Positions 50,699-61,300 of a stretch of 64,000 bases of DNA are shown piece by piece (the first letter of the stretch is position 1; each line of letters starts with the position of its first letter). The notes beneath the pieces are model-generated. The model did no database searches. It saw only the letters and a list, made by a program, of their open reading frames with translations, and had not been told where the DNA came from. The DNA is from Holophagales bacterium (GTDB lineage: Bacteria; Acidobacteriota; Thermoanaerobaculia; Multivoradales; JAGPDF01): NCBI GenBank assembly GCA_016699405.1, contig CP064972.1, positions 2,883,501-2,947,500 of the forward strand. Reading direction: 5' to 3'. A program made the position numbers and the translations under genes.

Positions 50699-51721
50699 AT
50701 GCAAGAGCAGATGGGTCGGGCGATAATCCGCCTCGTGCCGACGCCGGACAACTTCGAGCTGCTGGTCCCGGATCCATCGACGCTCCACGCCCCGCACTTT
50801 GCCGCCGGCCGCTTCTTCCAGCCGTGGGGACAGGTGCGGCGGGGGATCCCGGATCTCCTGCGCTGGAAGTTGGCGACGAATCGGCACGCCGCCGCGAAGC
50901 GACGCCAGCCGGAGATCCCCTGGCTCGCCAACGACGGGAGCTCGCTCGGGCGGCGAGTCGACGGGCTCGAGGCGACCTGGGTGGGACACGCCACCTTCGC
51001 ACTGCACGCCGGGGAGCAGGTGATCCTCACCGACCCGCACTTCGGGCCGCGGGCATTGCTGCCGCCGCGGCTCTCGCCGCCGGGTTTGCCGGTCGACGCG
51101 GTGCCGGCCGGCGCGGTGGCGCTGCTCTCGCACAACCACTACGACCATCTCGACGAGTGGACGCTGGCGCGAATGCCGAAAGGGGTCGCCTGGATGGTGC
51201 CGCTCGGGCTCGGTGCGTTCGTGCGCCAGCGTGGGTTCGACGTCGTCCACGAGCTCGACTGGTGGGAGAGCGCCCGGCACGGCGACTGGACCTTCACTTG
51301 CGTCCCGGCGCAGCACTGGTCTCGGCGCCTCGGGGCCGGCGAGAACACGGCCCTGTGGTGCGGTTGGGTCGCCGAGAACGGGGTGTCCCGCGTCTATTTC
51401 GCCGGCGACACCGGCTACTTCCACGGCTTCGCCGAGATCGGCCGCCGCTTCCCCGGGCTGGACCTCGCCCTGTTGCCGATCGGTGCCTACGAGCCGCGCT
51501 GGTTCATGGGGGCGGTCCACATGAACCCCGCCGACGCGCTGCTCGCCTTCCGCGATCTCGGAGCGCGCGTCGCCCTGCCGATGCACTGGGGCTGTTTCGA
51601 CCTCACCGACGAGCCGGTCGACCTGGCGCCCCGCGTCTGGCGCGAGCTGCTCGACCGCGAGGGGGTCGATCCCGCGCGGGGGCCGGTGCTGGCGGTCGGG
51701 GAGACGTGGCGCTCCAGCTGA
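50699..51721 (+). CDS. MBL-fold hydrolase, NAPE-PLD/UlaG-like
   Basis: The protein is 340 aa; an ATG at 50711 (MGRAIIR) is an alternative start. It is a metallo-beta-lactamase fold with metal motif SHNHYDHLDEWT (HxHxDH), preceded by WVGHATFALHAGEQVILTDP. The later ligands lie in FTCVPAQHWSRRL, VYFAGDTGYFHGF and ALPMHWGCFDLTDEPVDL. The GHAT plus DTGY arrangement matches N-acyl-phosphatidylethanolamine phospholipase D-like proteins (PhnP/RomA/UlaG-G branch). It is cytoplasmic, and the substrate could be a phospholipid or another phosphodiester. It precedes the sensor kinase gene by 158 bases. Confidence 0.85.
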   Translation: MQEQMGRAIIRLVPTPDNFELLVPDPSTLHAPHFAAGRFFQPWGQVRRGIPDLLRWKLATNRHAAAKRRQPEIPWLANDGSSLGRRVDGLEATWVGHATFALHAGEQVILTDPHFGPRALLPPRLSPPGLPVDAVPAGAVALLSHNHYDHLDEWTLARMPKGVAWMVPLGLGAFVRQRGFDVVHELDWWESARHGDWTFTCVPAQHWSRRLGAGENTALWCGWVAENGVSRVYFAGDTGYFHGFAEIGRRFPGLDLALLPIGAYEPRWFMGAVHMNPADALLAFRDLGARVALPMHWGCFDLTDEPVDLAPRVWRELLDREGVDPARGPVLAVGETWRSS

Positions 51722-51879
51722 TCCGCACTTCGATCCCGGCCGGGGAGAAAAGGGGTGGAGAGGCACCGGCGCGAGCCCGCCCGTGTCCACCGTTCCGCCC
51801 CTCGGCCCGTCGCACGAGAGCAATGGGACAATAGGTCGGAGTAGCGCGTTTGCGAGACCCGCAGAGCCGAGAGTCGAGG

Positions 51880-54285
51880 ATGTCGGACGCCCGCCGCAGC
51901 CACGCCACGCCATCCCCATCCCCGCCCGGTCCGGACCGCGCGGCGGTGGACGATCACGCGCTCTACCAGGACCTGGTCGATGCGCTGCCGGGTGGTGTCT
52001 ATCGGTTGCGGGTGGCCGCCGTCGGGCCGACGGCCGCCTCGGGTTGGCGGACCCTGGCGGAGATCCCGTTCTCGGTCGATTACGTCTCCGAGCGGTGTGC
52101 CCAGATCGTCGGCGTGGTGCGCGAGGAGCTCGCGGCCAATCCGCTCACCGTCCTCTCCGTTCTGGCTCCCGACGAGTTGGCGAGCTTCGTCGAGCAGAAT
52201 CTCGAGGCCGCCGCCGCGCTCCGGCCGTTGCACTGGGAGGGGCGTGCCACCATCCGTGGCGAGACCCGCTGGCTCCGCCTCGAGTCGTTGCCGCGCCGTC
52301 TCGACAGCGGCGAGGTGCTCTGGACCGGCGTCGTCGAGGACGTCACCGAGCGGCGCCGCGCCACCGAGGACTTGGCGGAGTCCGAGGAGCGCTTCTCCGC
52401 GGCGTTCCGCGGCAGCCCGGTGGCGATGGTGATGAGCTCGGCCGCCGACGGCGTCCATCTCGACGTCAACGAGGTCTTCGAACGCGGCTCGGGGTTCGGT
52501 CGGGACGAGGTCATCGGTCGTACCTCCGAGCAACTCGGCTTCTTCGTCGACCCAGGGGAACGGACGCGGCTCCTCGAGGAGATCGAGCGGAACGGTTACG
52601 TCCAGGGCCGTCCTTGCCGCGTCCGCCTGAAGTCCGGGGAGATTCGTCGCTGTCTGGTCTCCATCCGCGCCGTTCCGGTCCGCGGCCGCACGTACCTCCT
52701 GACGTCGCTGCTCGACATCACCGAGGAGTCGCGAGCGGCAGAGGAGCGGGCCGCCACGGCGGAGCTGCTCGCCGCCGAGCGCCGGCTCCTCGAGACAGTC
52801 GTCGGGGCGCTGCCGGTCGGCGTGCTCTTCTTCCGCGGCCCCGAGCACCGCGTCGAATGGGTGAACCGTGCCTACCTCGAGATGGTGCCCGGCAAGCAGG
52901 TCCTCGGGCGCACCGTCCAGGAGATCTGGCCGGAGATCTACGATTTCGTCGGGCCGATCCTCGACGCCGTGCGCGCCACGGGGAAGAGCCACCACGCCTT
53001 CGACGCGCCAGCCAGGATCCGCCGCGCCGAGGACGGGCCGCTCGAGCGCGCCTACTTCTCGTGGTCGATCACGCGCACGAGGATCCCCGGCAGCGACGAC
53101 TGGGGACTGCTCAACACCGCCGTCGAGACGACCGACCAGGTGCTGGCGCGCCGAGCGATGAAAGCGCTCGAGGATCGACTGATCTTGGCGCAGGAGGCCT
53201 CCGGCTCGGGGACCTGGGACTGGGACATGGGATCGGGCGAGCTCGCCTGGTCGCCCGAGCTCTATCGCCTCTTCGGGCTCGACCCCGCGAGCCAATCGGC
53301 GAGCTTCGAGACCTGGCGCCGGGTGCTTCACCCGGACGATGCCGCAAGCGCCGAAGAGCGGATCGTCGCGAGTGTCCGCGAACGGACGCCGCTGGTCAAC
53401 CTCTACCGCATCGTGCTCCCGTCGGGCGGCCTGCGATGGATCGAAGCGCGCGGACGAGCCGCTTACGACGAGGCGGGTGTGCCCAAGCGGATGTCGGGCC
53501 TCTGCATCGACGCCTCGGAGCGGATCGCCACCGAGCTCGAGCTCGAGGCGCACCGGGAGCATCTCGAGGACCGGGTGCGAGTGCGCACTGCCGAGCTCGA
53601 GGCGGCGACGCGCGAGATGGAGAGTTTCTCCTACAGCGTGTCGCACGACCTGCGAGCGCCGCTGCGCGCCCTCGATGGCTTCAGCGCGACGCTGCTCGAA
53701 GAGTACGCCAGCGAGCTCGGCGACAAAGGCCGCCACTACCTCGACCGGATCCGCGCGGCGGCGCAGCGCATGGCGGAGCTGATCGACGCCCTGTTGAATC
53801 TCTCCCGTCTCGGGCGGCGCGAGCTGGCGTGCGGTCGTGTCGACGTGAGCGCGCTCGCCCGCAGCGTCGCCGCGGAGCTACGGGCCCTCGAAGGCGGGCG
53901 GACGGTCGAGCTGCGGATCGCCGACGGCATGAGCGCGATTGCCGACCCGCAGCTCTTGCGCGTCGTCCTCCAGAACCTCATCAGCAACGCGCTGAAGTTC
54001 ACCGCCAGGCGTGTCGACGCGACCGTCGAGGTCGGTTCCGGACGGCGGGACGGCGAATGGGTCTTCTTCATCCGGGACAACGGCGTCGGCTTCGATCCAG
54101 CCTATTCGACCAAGCTCTTCAAGCCGTTCCAGAGGCTCCACGGCGTCGACGAGTTCCCGGGCACGGGAATCGGGCTGGCGACGGTCCAGCGGATCGTCGA
54201 CCGGCACGGCGGTCGGGCCTGGGCCGAGTCGATGCCGCGCGGTGGAGCGAGCTTCTACTTCACCCTGCCGTCTCCGGGCGATTGA
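51880..54285 (+). CDS. multi-PAS sensor histidine kinase (soluble)
   Basis: The protein is 801 aa from ATG 51880; a TTG at 51850 would add 10 residues. There are no membrane helices. Four PAS-type units lie at about 20-165 (LYQDLVDALPGGVYRLRVAA), 170-290 (FSAAFRGSPVAMVMSSAADG), 300-420 (LPVGVLFFRGPEHRVEWVNR) and 430-555 (ASGSGTWDWDMGSGELAWSP). HisKA follows with His589 in SYSVSHDLRAPLRALDGF, then HATPase_c with NLISNALKFT, DNGVGFDPAYS and GTGIGLATVQRIVDRHGG. The HisKA/ATPase type matches bacteriophytochrome-like kinases. No response regulator is adjacent. The next genes are a PTS, so a role in carbon sensing is possible but unproven. Confidence 0.9.
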   Translation: MSDARRSHATPSPSPPGPDRAAVDDHALYQDLVDALPGGVYRLRVAAVGPTAASGWRTLAEIPFSVDYVSERCAQIVGVVREELAANPLTVLSVLAPDELASFVEQNLEAAAALRPLHWEGRATIRGETRWLRLESLPRRLDSGEVLWTGVVEDVTERRRATEDLAESEERFSAAFRGSPVAMVMSSAADGVHLDVNEVFERGSGFGRDEVIGRTSEQLGFFVDPGERTRLLEEIERNGYVQGRPCRVRLKSGEIRRCLVSIRAVPVRGRTYLLTSLLDITEESRAAEERAATAELLAAERRLLETVVGALPVGVLFFRGPEHRVEWVNRAYLEMVPGKQVLGRTVQEIWPEIYDFVGPILDAVRATGKSHHAFDAPARIRRAEDGPLERAYFSWSITRTRIPGSDDWGLLNTAVETTDQVLARRAMKALEDRLILAQEASGSGTWDWDMGSGELAWSPELYRLFGLDPASQSASFETWRRVLHPDDAASAEERIVASVRERTPLVNLYRIVLPSGGLRWIEARGRAAYDEAGVPKRMSGLCIDASERIATELELEAHREHLEDRVRVRTAELEAATREMESFSYSVSHDLRAPLRALDGFSATLLEEYASELGDKGRHYLDRIRAAAQRMAELIDALLNLSRLGRRELACGRVDVSALARSVAAELRALEGGRTVELRIADGMSAIADPQLLRVVLQNLISNALKFTARRVDATVEVGSGRRDGEWVFFIRDNGVGFDPAYSTKLFKPFQRLHGVDEFPGTGIGLATVQRIVDRHGGRAWAESMPRGGASFYFTLPSPGD

Positions 54286-54421
54286 CCCGGCCGAGGCCGT
54301 GATCCCCGTCGCTGACGAGCTCGGCAGCGCCGGGTCTAGCGCGGTCGAGACCGGCCCGGTGCTACAGTTCGAGCGGACGCATCCGCCGTCCGCTCGACCC
54401 GAGGGGCACCCGACCAAGACG

Positions 54422-55456
54422 ATGTCGTCTCCGCTCGCCAGAACCCGGCAGTACCTGCTCTCCGGCGTTTCCTACGCCATCCCGTTCGTCGCCTGCGGCG
54501 GCATTCTGATCGCTGCGGCGATCGCCCTCGCCCCGATGGGGCCCGCAGGGCCGGACTTCTCGTCGTCGCCGGGGCTGAAGCTGGTGCTCGACATCGGCAG
54601 CGCGGCCTTCTCGCTGCTGGTGCCGGTGCTCGCCGGCTACATCGCCTTCGGGATCGCCGACCGCCCCGGTCTGACGCCGGGATTCGTCGGCGGTTTCATC
54701 GCCAATCAGGTCGGCGCCGGCTTTCTCGGCGGCCTGGTGGCGGGCCTGCTGGCGGGCGCTCTCGTCTACTGGATCAAGAAGCTGCGGGTGCCGGTCTATC
54801 TGCGGCCGGTGATGCCGATCCTGGTCATCCCGGTGGTTTCGTCGCTCGCCGTCGGCCTGCTGATGTTCCGCGTGCTCGGCGGTCCGATCCGCGAGACGAT
54901 GGTCCTGCTCTCGGCCTGGCTCCGGGTGATGAGCACCGGGTCGAGCGTCGTGCTGGCGCTCGTCCTCGGGGCGATGATCGCCTTCGACATGGGGGGGCCG
55001 GTCAACAAGGTGGCCTTCTTCTTCGGCGCCGCGATGATCAAGGAAGGGAACTTCCTGGTGATGGGCGCCTGCGCCGCCGCGATCTGCGTGCCGCCGATCG
55101 GCCTGGGGCTGGCGACCCTTTTCGGGCGGCGCCTGTGGAGCGACGAGGAGCGGGAGGCCGGTTACGCGGCGCTCGCCATGGGGATGGTCGGCATCACCGA
55201 AGGGGCCATTCCGTTCGCGGCCGCCGACCCGGTGCGGGTCATCCCGGCGATCATGACCGGTTCGGCGGCCGCCGCGGTCGTCGCGATGCTCGGCGGGGTC
55301 GGCGACCACGCGCCGCACGGCGGACCGATCGTCCTCCCGGTGGTGGATCACCGCGGCGCCTTCCTGTTGGCGATCGCCGTCGGCTCGCTCCTCGTGGCGC
55401 TGACTCTCAACGGTTGGAAACGGTTCGCGGCGCGGTCCCCCCGATCCGCGACCTAG
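54422..55456 (+). CDS. PTS fructose-type EIIC permease component
   Basis: The protein is 344 aa from ATG 54422. Eight or more membrane segments and Fru-IIC signatures are present: YAIPFVACGGILIAAAIALA, PVLAGYIAFGIADRPGLTPG, FVGGFIANQVGAGFLGGLVA, AFDMGGPVNKVAFFFGAAMI, GITEGAIPFAAADPVRVIPA and GGVGDHAPHGGPIVLP. It moves a hexose or hexoside across the inner membrane while IIB phosphorylates it. It stands as a separate polypeptide with IIB and IIA encoded in the next two genes. No 1-phosphofructokinase is near, so fructose is not assured. The neighbouring alpha-mannosidase points to mannose or a mannosyl compound. Confidence 0.88.
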   Translation: MSSPLARTRQYLLSGVSYAIPFVACGGILIAAAIALAPMGPAGPDFSSSPGLKLVLDIGSAAFSLLVPVLAGYIAFGIADRPGLTPGFVGGFIANQVGAGFLGGLVAGLLAGALVYWIKKLRVPVYLRPVMPILVIPVVSSLAVGLLMFRVLGGPIRETMVLLSAWLRVMSTGSSVVLALVLGAMIAFDMGGPVNKVAFFFGAAMIKEGNFLVMGACAAAICVPPIGLGLATLFGRRLWSDEEREAGYAALAMGMVGITEGAIPFAAADPVRVIPAIMTGSAAAAVVAMLGGVGDHAPHGGPIVLPVVDHRGAFLLAIAVGSLLVALTLNGWKRFAARSPRSAT

Positions 55457-55465
55457 GAGGCGTCG

Positions 55466-55783
55466 ATGCACCTCGTGGCGATTACCGCCTGTCCCACCGG
55501 CATCGCCCACACCTACATGGCCGCCGAGCGGCTGGAGAAGGCGGCGAAGAAGCTCGGCCACACCATTCGGGTGGAGACCCAGGGCGCGATGGGGATCGAG
55601 AACGCGCTGACCGCCGACGACCTCGAGCGGGCCGTCGTCGTGTTGCTGGCGGCGGGGATTCCGGTGCGTGGCCGCGAGCGGTTCGAGCACCTGCGGGTCG
55701 TCGAGGCCTCCGTCCAGGAGGCGATCAAGGACGCCGAGCGACTGGTCTCCGCGGCGGTCGGGTCGGTCCCCGCGATCCCGTGA
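55466..55783 (+). CDS. PTS fructose-type EIIB component
   Basis: The protein is 105 aa and begins 9 bases after the permease, with GGAG in the gap. It is a compact Fru-IIB domain with the phospho-accepting Cys9 in AITACPTGIAHTYMAAE and the usual VETQGAMGIENALTADDLE segment. It receives phosphate from the IIA domain in the downstream fusion protein and hands it to the sugar bound in IIC. Confidence 0.93.
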   Translation: MHLVAITACPTGIAHTYMAAERLEKAAKKLGHTIRVETQGAMGIENALTADDLERAVVVLLAAGIPVRGRERFEHLRVVEASVQEAIKDAERLVSAAVGSVPAIP

Positions 55784-55796
55784 CGGCGGTCGGCCG

Positions 55797-58397
55797 GTGG
55801 CCCGCGAGATCGAGTTCGACTTTCCGCTCCCCAACGGACTGCACGTCCGTCCAGCGGCCCGGCTGTGCGAGGCGACGGAGCGCTTCGCCTCCACCGTCAC
55901 GCTGACCAACCGGCGCCGCAGCGCCGTCGCCGACGCCCGGAGCGTCCTGGCGCTGGTGGGGACGCTCACCCGCGCCGGCGATCCCTGTCTGCTGCGCGTC
56001 GAAGGCGCCGACGAGGACGAGGCGGCCGCGGCGCTCGGTCGATTCCTTGCCGAGACACTTCCGCGGTGCGACGAGGAGGCGCTCCCGGCGCCGCCGATCG
56101 CCGCCGCACCCCGCGCCTTGCCGCGGGTCGTGTCCCGATCGGGAGCCCGAGTCCTCGCCGGCCTCGCGGTGAGCGGTGGCGTCGGGCGCGGCCCGGTCCG
56201 GAGCGTCGACGAGCCGCCCGGCGGGGAGGACCGCGCACCCTCGCCGGGTGCTCCGGAGCGCGAGATCGCGCGGCTGGAGGCGGCGCTCGGTCGCGCCGCG
56301 GCGGCGCTGCGCGAGCGACACGCGCGTGCCGTGGACTCGACGGAGCGGGCGATCCTCGGCGCTCACCTCGCCCTGGTCGAAGACCCCGAGCTCGCCCGAC
56401 AGGCCGACGGGGAGATCCGCACCCGCGGTGTCGACGCGGCGGCGGCGGTGCGCGCCGCGGCCGAGCGCTTCGCCGCGCTGCTCGGCGACTCGGGGAGTGC
56501 CTATCTGGCGGCGCGCGTGCTCGATGTTCGCGATGTCGCCGCACGGATCCTCCGGGCGCTGCGCGACGAAGGGGCGACCGGGGCGGAAGCTGCGGCGGGG
56601 TCGACGGCCCCGGTCGCCGCGCTGCGCGAGGCCGCGGTCGTCGTTGCCGACGAGCTTTCGCCGGACGTCTTGCTCGCCCTCGGGCCAGCGCAGGTGCGAG
56701 GGCTCGTGCTCGAACGCGGCGGAGCGACCTCGCACACGGCGATCCTCGCTCGCGCCCTCGGCATTCCGGCGGTGGCCGGTGTGGACGGGGTGCGCCGCGA
56801 GGTCGCCACGGGCGGCGAGCTGATCGTCGACGGCGAGCGCGGCCTGGTGATCGTCGCGCCGCCGCCGGCGGTGGTCGACTTCTACGCCGGAGAGGCGCGC
56901 CAGCTCGACGAGAGGCGGGAGCGGGTGGCGCGTTTCCGCGCCGCCGCGGGTTGTACGGCGGAGGGGCGGCCCTTCGCCGTCGAGGCGAACGTCGCGTCGC
57001 TCGACGAGGTCCGGCTGGCCTTCGCCAACGGCGCCGAGGGCGTCGGCGTCTTTCGCACCGAGATGCTCTTCATGAGCCGGAGCGAGCCGCCGGGCGAAGA
57101 GGAACAGGCACGCGTCTACGCCGAGGCGGTGCGCCTCGCCGCGGGCCAGCCGGTCGTCGTGCGGACGCTCGACGTCGGCGGCGACAAGCCGCTGCCGTAC
57201 CTCGCGCTGCCCGCCGAGGCCAACCCGTTTCTCGGCTACCGGGCGGTGCGGATCTACGCCGAGCACCAGGACCTGATCGCCTGTCAGGTGCGGGCGGCGC
57301 TCCGGGCGTCGGCGTCGGGCCCGGTGCGGCTCCTGCTGCCGATGGCGTGCTGCGTCGCCGAGGTCCGCAGCTTCCGTTCGTTCGTCGCCCGGTGCATGAC
57401 CGAGCTCGAGCGCGACGGGGTGGCGTTCGACCGGACGATCGAGATCGGGGTGATGGTGGAGATCCCGTCGCTCGCCTTCGCGCTCGATCGGCTCGCGCCC
57501 GAGGTCGACTTCTTCAGCGTCGGCACCAACGACCTGCTCCAGTACTTCCTCGCCGTGGACCGCGACAGCGTGCGCGTCGCCCACCTTTACGACCCCTACC
57601 ATCCGGCGTTTCTCCGGCTGTTGCGGCAGATCGCGCGGGAGGCGCGGGGCCATGGCCGCCGCGTCGGCGTCTGTGGCGAGCTGGGCGGCGAGCTCGCTGC
57701 GCTGCCGCTGCTCGTCGGCTGTGGCTTCGACGAGGTCAGCGTCGCCCCGACGAAGGTGGCGGCGGCGAAGGCGGCGCTGCGGGAGTGCCGGGAGGCGGAG
57801 TGTCGTGCGCTGCTCGACGAGGCGACGCAGCAGGCGGGTCCGGAGGAGGTGGCCGCGCTGTTGCGGCAGTTCGGCGACGCGCACCGCGACGCCAGGCTGC
57901 TCGGCGTCGAGTGCGTCCGGCTCGACGCCGGGAGCCGCACCAAGGAGACGGCGATCCGCGAGCTCGTCGACCTGCTGCGGTTCGCCGGCCGACTCGACGA
58001 CGCCGATGCGGTGGAGGCGGCGGTCTGGGTGCGCGAGGAGAACGGCGGCACGGGGATCGGCGACGGTCTGGCGATTCCGCACTGCCAGTCGCCGGCGGTG
58101 CGCTCTCCGGCGATCGCCGTGGCCCGCTTCGTCGAGCCGGTCGACTGGGGCGCCATCGACGAGGCGCCGGTGCGCCTGGCGATCCTCGTCGTCGTGCCGG
58201 CGGGAGGAGGGGGCGAGCACCTGCGCACGATCGCGGCGCTCGCCCGCCGGCTGATGGACGAGGAATTGCGTGCCCGCCTGTTCGGCGCGCGCGACGGCGC
58301 CGACGTGGTGGAGCTGCTCGGGAGCCCGGAGGTGCCGCGTGACGGCGCCGGGCGACCGTCGAACGAATCGAACCGCAGGACGGCAGGAGGTCCGTGA
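55797..58397 (+). CDS. multiphosphoryl transfer protein HPr-EI-EIIA(Fru)
   Basis: The protein is 866 aa from GTG 55797 (VAREIEFDF). Three PTS modules are fused. HPr (1-90) has His16 in PNGLHVRPAARL. Enzyme I (about 125-690) has active His313 in GGATSHTAILARALGIP, then VGVFRTEMLFMSR, FFSVGTNDLLQYFLAVDR and VCGELGGE with the active-site Cys. EIIA-Fru/Ntr (about 715-855) has His762 in GDGLAIPHCQSP. Order and content match FPr/MTP-type proteins, but here HPr is at the N-terminus, EI in the centre and IIA at the C-terminus. It can carry phosphate from PEP to IIB alone, so this locus is a self-contained PTS. It joins the mannosidase gene by a one-base stop/start overlap (TGATG). Confidence 0.92.
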   Translation: MAREIEFDFPLPNGLHVRPAARLCEATERFASTVTLTNRRRSAVADARSVLALVGTLTRAGDPCLLRVEGADEDEAAAALGRFLAETLPRCDEEALPAPPIAAAPRALPRVVSRSGARVLAGLAVSGGVGRGPVRSVDEPPGGEDRAPSPGAPEREIARLEAALGRAAAALRERHARAVDSTERAILGAHLALVEDPELARQADGEIRTRGVDAAAAVRAAAERFAALLGDSGSAYLAARVLDVRDVAARILRALRDEGATGAEAAAGSTAPVAALREAAVVVADELSPDVLLALGPAQVRGLVLERGGATSHTAILARALGIPAVAGVDGVRREVATGGELIVDGERGLVIVAPPPAVVDFYAGEARQLDERRERVARFRAAAGCTAEGRPFAVEANVASLDEVRLAFANGAEGVGVFRTEMLFMSRSEPPGEEEQARVYAEAVRLAAGQPVVVRTLDVGGDKPLPYLALPAEANPFLGYRAVRIYAEHQDLIACQVRAALRASASGPVRLLLPMACCVAEVRSFRSFVARCMTELERDGVAFDRTIEIGVMVEIPSLAFALDRLAPEVDFFSVGTNDLLQYFLAVDRDSVRVAHLYDPYHPAFLRLLRQIAREARGHGRRVGVCGELGGELAALPLLVGCGFDEVSVAPTKVAAAKAALRECREAECRALLDEATQQAGPEEVAALLRQFGDAHRDARLLGVECVRLDAGSRTKETAIRELVDLLRFAGRLDDADAVEAAVWVREENGGTGIGDGLAIPHCQSPAVRSPAIAVARFVEPVDWGAIDEAPVRLAILVVVPAGGGGEHLRTIAALARRLMDEELRARLFGARDGADVVELLGSPEVPRDGAGRPSNESNRRTAGGP

Positions 58398-61300
58398 TGC
58401 GTCTCGCAACGACTCTCTCCGCGCTCGTGCTCACCCTCTCGGCGCTGCCCGTGCTCGCGGAGTCGCCGGGAGCCGGCGCCCCGGCGCCGGCCCCGACAGC
58501 TCCTGACCCGACGGCCGGGCGCGAGCTCTACGTCGTCGCCACCTCGCACCTCGACACGCAGTGGCGCTGGACGATTCAGGAGACGATCGAGGACTTCCTC
58601 CCGGCGACGCTGCGCGACAACTTCGCGCTCTTCGAGAAGTACCCGGGCTACGTTTTCAGCTTCGAAGGGGCGTTCCGCTACCAGCTGGCGCGCGAGTACT
58701 ACCCGGCCGAGTACGAGAAGCTCAAGGCGTACGTGCGCGCCGGGCGCTGGAAGGTGGCGGGGAGCTGGCTCGACGCGGTCGACACCCACGTTCCCTCGCC
58801 CGAGTCGCTGATCCGTCAGGCGCTCTACGGCAACGGCTTCTTCCGTCGCGAGCTCGGCGTCACCTCGCGCGACGTCTTCCTGCCCGATTGCTTCGGTTTC
58901 GGCTTCGCGCTGCCGTCGGTGGCCGCGCACTGCGGCCTCACCGCCTTCTCGACGCAGAAGCTGACCTGGGGCTCGTCGATCCGCATCCCCTTCGACCTCG
59001 GGCTCTGGGAAGGGGTCGACGGCTCGCGGCTGATCGCGGCGATCAACCCGGGCGACTACGCCTCGGAGCTCAAGGGGAACCTGACCCTCGACCCGGACGT
59101 CTACGCGATCATCGACCGCCAGGCGGCGGCGTCCGGGCTGCCGGTCGCCATGCGCTACTTCGGCACCGGCGACGTGGGGATCGCGCCGCTCGATCCCTCG
59201 GTCGCCTGGTTGCAGAAGAGCCTCGAGGGACCGGGACCGCTCGCCGTACACAGCGTCGCCCCCGACCAGCTCGCCCGGGACCTGCTGGCACGAGGCGACG
59301 ACGCGGTCTCCCGTCTGCCGCGCTATCGCGGCGAATTCCTGCTCACCTCGCACGGCGCCGGTTGCTACACCTCCCAGGCGGCGATGAAGCGCTACAACCG
59401 GACGAACCAGCGGCTCGCCGACGCGGCCGAGCGCGCCTCCGTCGTCGCCACCTGGCTGGGTGCCGCCGCCTACCCGCGCGAAGAGCTGCGCGAGGCCTGG
59501 ACGCGCTTTCTCTGGCACCAGTTCCACGACGACCTCACGGGGACCAGCATCCCGGAGGCCTACGTCTTCTCGTGGAACGACGAAGCGATCGCCCAGAACC
59601 GCTTCGCCGACCTCCTGGGAAGCGCCGTGGGGCGCGTGGCACGCGGGCTCGACACGCGGGGCGAAGGCGTGGCGCTCGTCGTCTACAACGCGTTGTCGAC
59701 GTCGCGAGAGGACGTCGTCGAGGTGACCGTGCGCTTTCCGGTCCGGGCACCTCGCGCCGTGCGAGTGAGCGGACCGGACGGCGGCGAGGTGCCGGCCCAG
59801 GTCGTGGCGCAAGACGGGGTCACGGCGACCGTGGCCTTCGTCGCACGCGTCGCTCCGGTGAGCTTCTCGGTGTACACGGTGCGGCCAGCGGCGAGCGCGC
59901 CGCGGCCGGGTGCGCTCACGGCGACGACGAGCGGGCTCGAGAACGAGCGCTATCGCGTCCGGCTCGATGCGGCGGGCGATGTCGCCTCGGTCTTCGACAA
60001 GCTCCAGGGCCGCGAGTTGCTTTCCGGTCCCGCGCGATTGCAGCTAATCGAGGACGAGCCACGCAAGTGGTCGGCCTGGGAGGTCGAGTATTCGGCCCTC
60101 GCGGCGCCGCCGCGGGAGGTGGTCGGCGGACCCGCGGCCGTCCGCGTCGTCGAGCGCGGGCCGGCCCGGGTGGCGGTCGAGGTCACCCGGCGGGCGGCGG
60201 GCTCGATCTTCACCCAGACGATCCGCCTTGCCGCGGGTGGCGCCGGCGATCGCGTCGAGTTGCTCACCGACATCGACTGGCGAACCCCGGGCACCCTCCT
60301 CAAGGCGGCGTTTCCGCTCGCCCCGACGAATCGTGCGGCGACCTACGACCTCGGCCTCGGCGTGGTCGAACGCACGACGAATCGACCGAACCTCTACGAG
60401 GTCCCGGCGCAGCAGTGGGCCGACCTCACCGAGGCGGAGGGAAGCTTCGGCGTCGCGGTGCTCAACGACAGCCGTCACGGCTGGGACAAGCCGGACGATC
60501 GCACGCTGCGGCTGAGTCTCGTCCACACGCCGCGCGTCGTGCCGAGTTGGAGCTGGCTCGCCGAGCAGGGCTCGAACGACCTCGGGCACCACCGCGTGAC
60601 GATGGCGCTCGCCGGTCACCCCGGGGATTGGCGGACGGGTGACGTCGCGACGAGCGCCGACCGGCTGAATCAGCCCTTGACCGCCTGGCAGGTGCCGTCC
60701 CACCCCGGACCGCTCGGCCGCTCGTTCTCGCTGCTGCGCATCGAGGGCGATCCCGCGGCGGAGGGCGCGGCGCCGCGGGTGGCTGTGCGCGCTCTCAAGC
60801 TGGCGGAGGAGAGCGACGAGGTCGTGGTGCGGTTGCAGGAGCTCACCGGGCGGCCGCAGGAGGGCGTGCGGCTGCGGTTCGCCCGGCCGGTCGTCTCGGT
60901 TCGCGAGATCAACGGGGCGGAGGAGCCGGCGGACGCGACGAGCCCGAGCGGCCGCGCGGCCGTCGGTGGCGCCCTTCCCAGCAGCATGTCGGCGGCTCCA
61001 CAGCCGCCTGTGCTGCGGGACGGGGTCGTCGAGCTCGCCTTCGCGCCGTTTCGCCCGCGCAGCCTGGCGCTGCGTCTCGGCGAGCCGCCGGCAAAGCTCG
61101 CCGTCGCCGCGACGCTCCCCCTCGACCTGCCGTTCGACCGCGACGGCATGAGCCGCGACGGGCGGCGGGGCGACGGCGATTTCGACGGCGAGGGGCACAG
61201 CCTCGCCGCAGAGCTCCTGCCGCCGACCGTCTCCACCGCGGGGATCCCGTTCCGGATCGGGCCCCACGGTGCCGGAGAGGCGAACGTCCTGGTGCCGCGC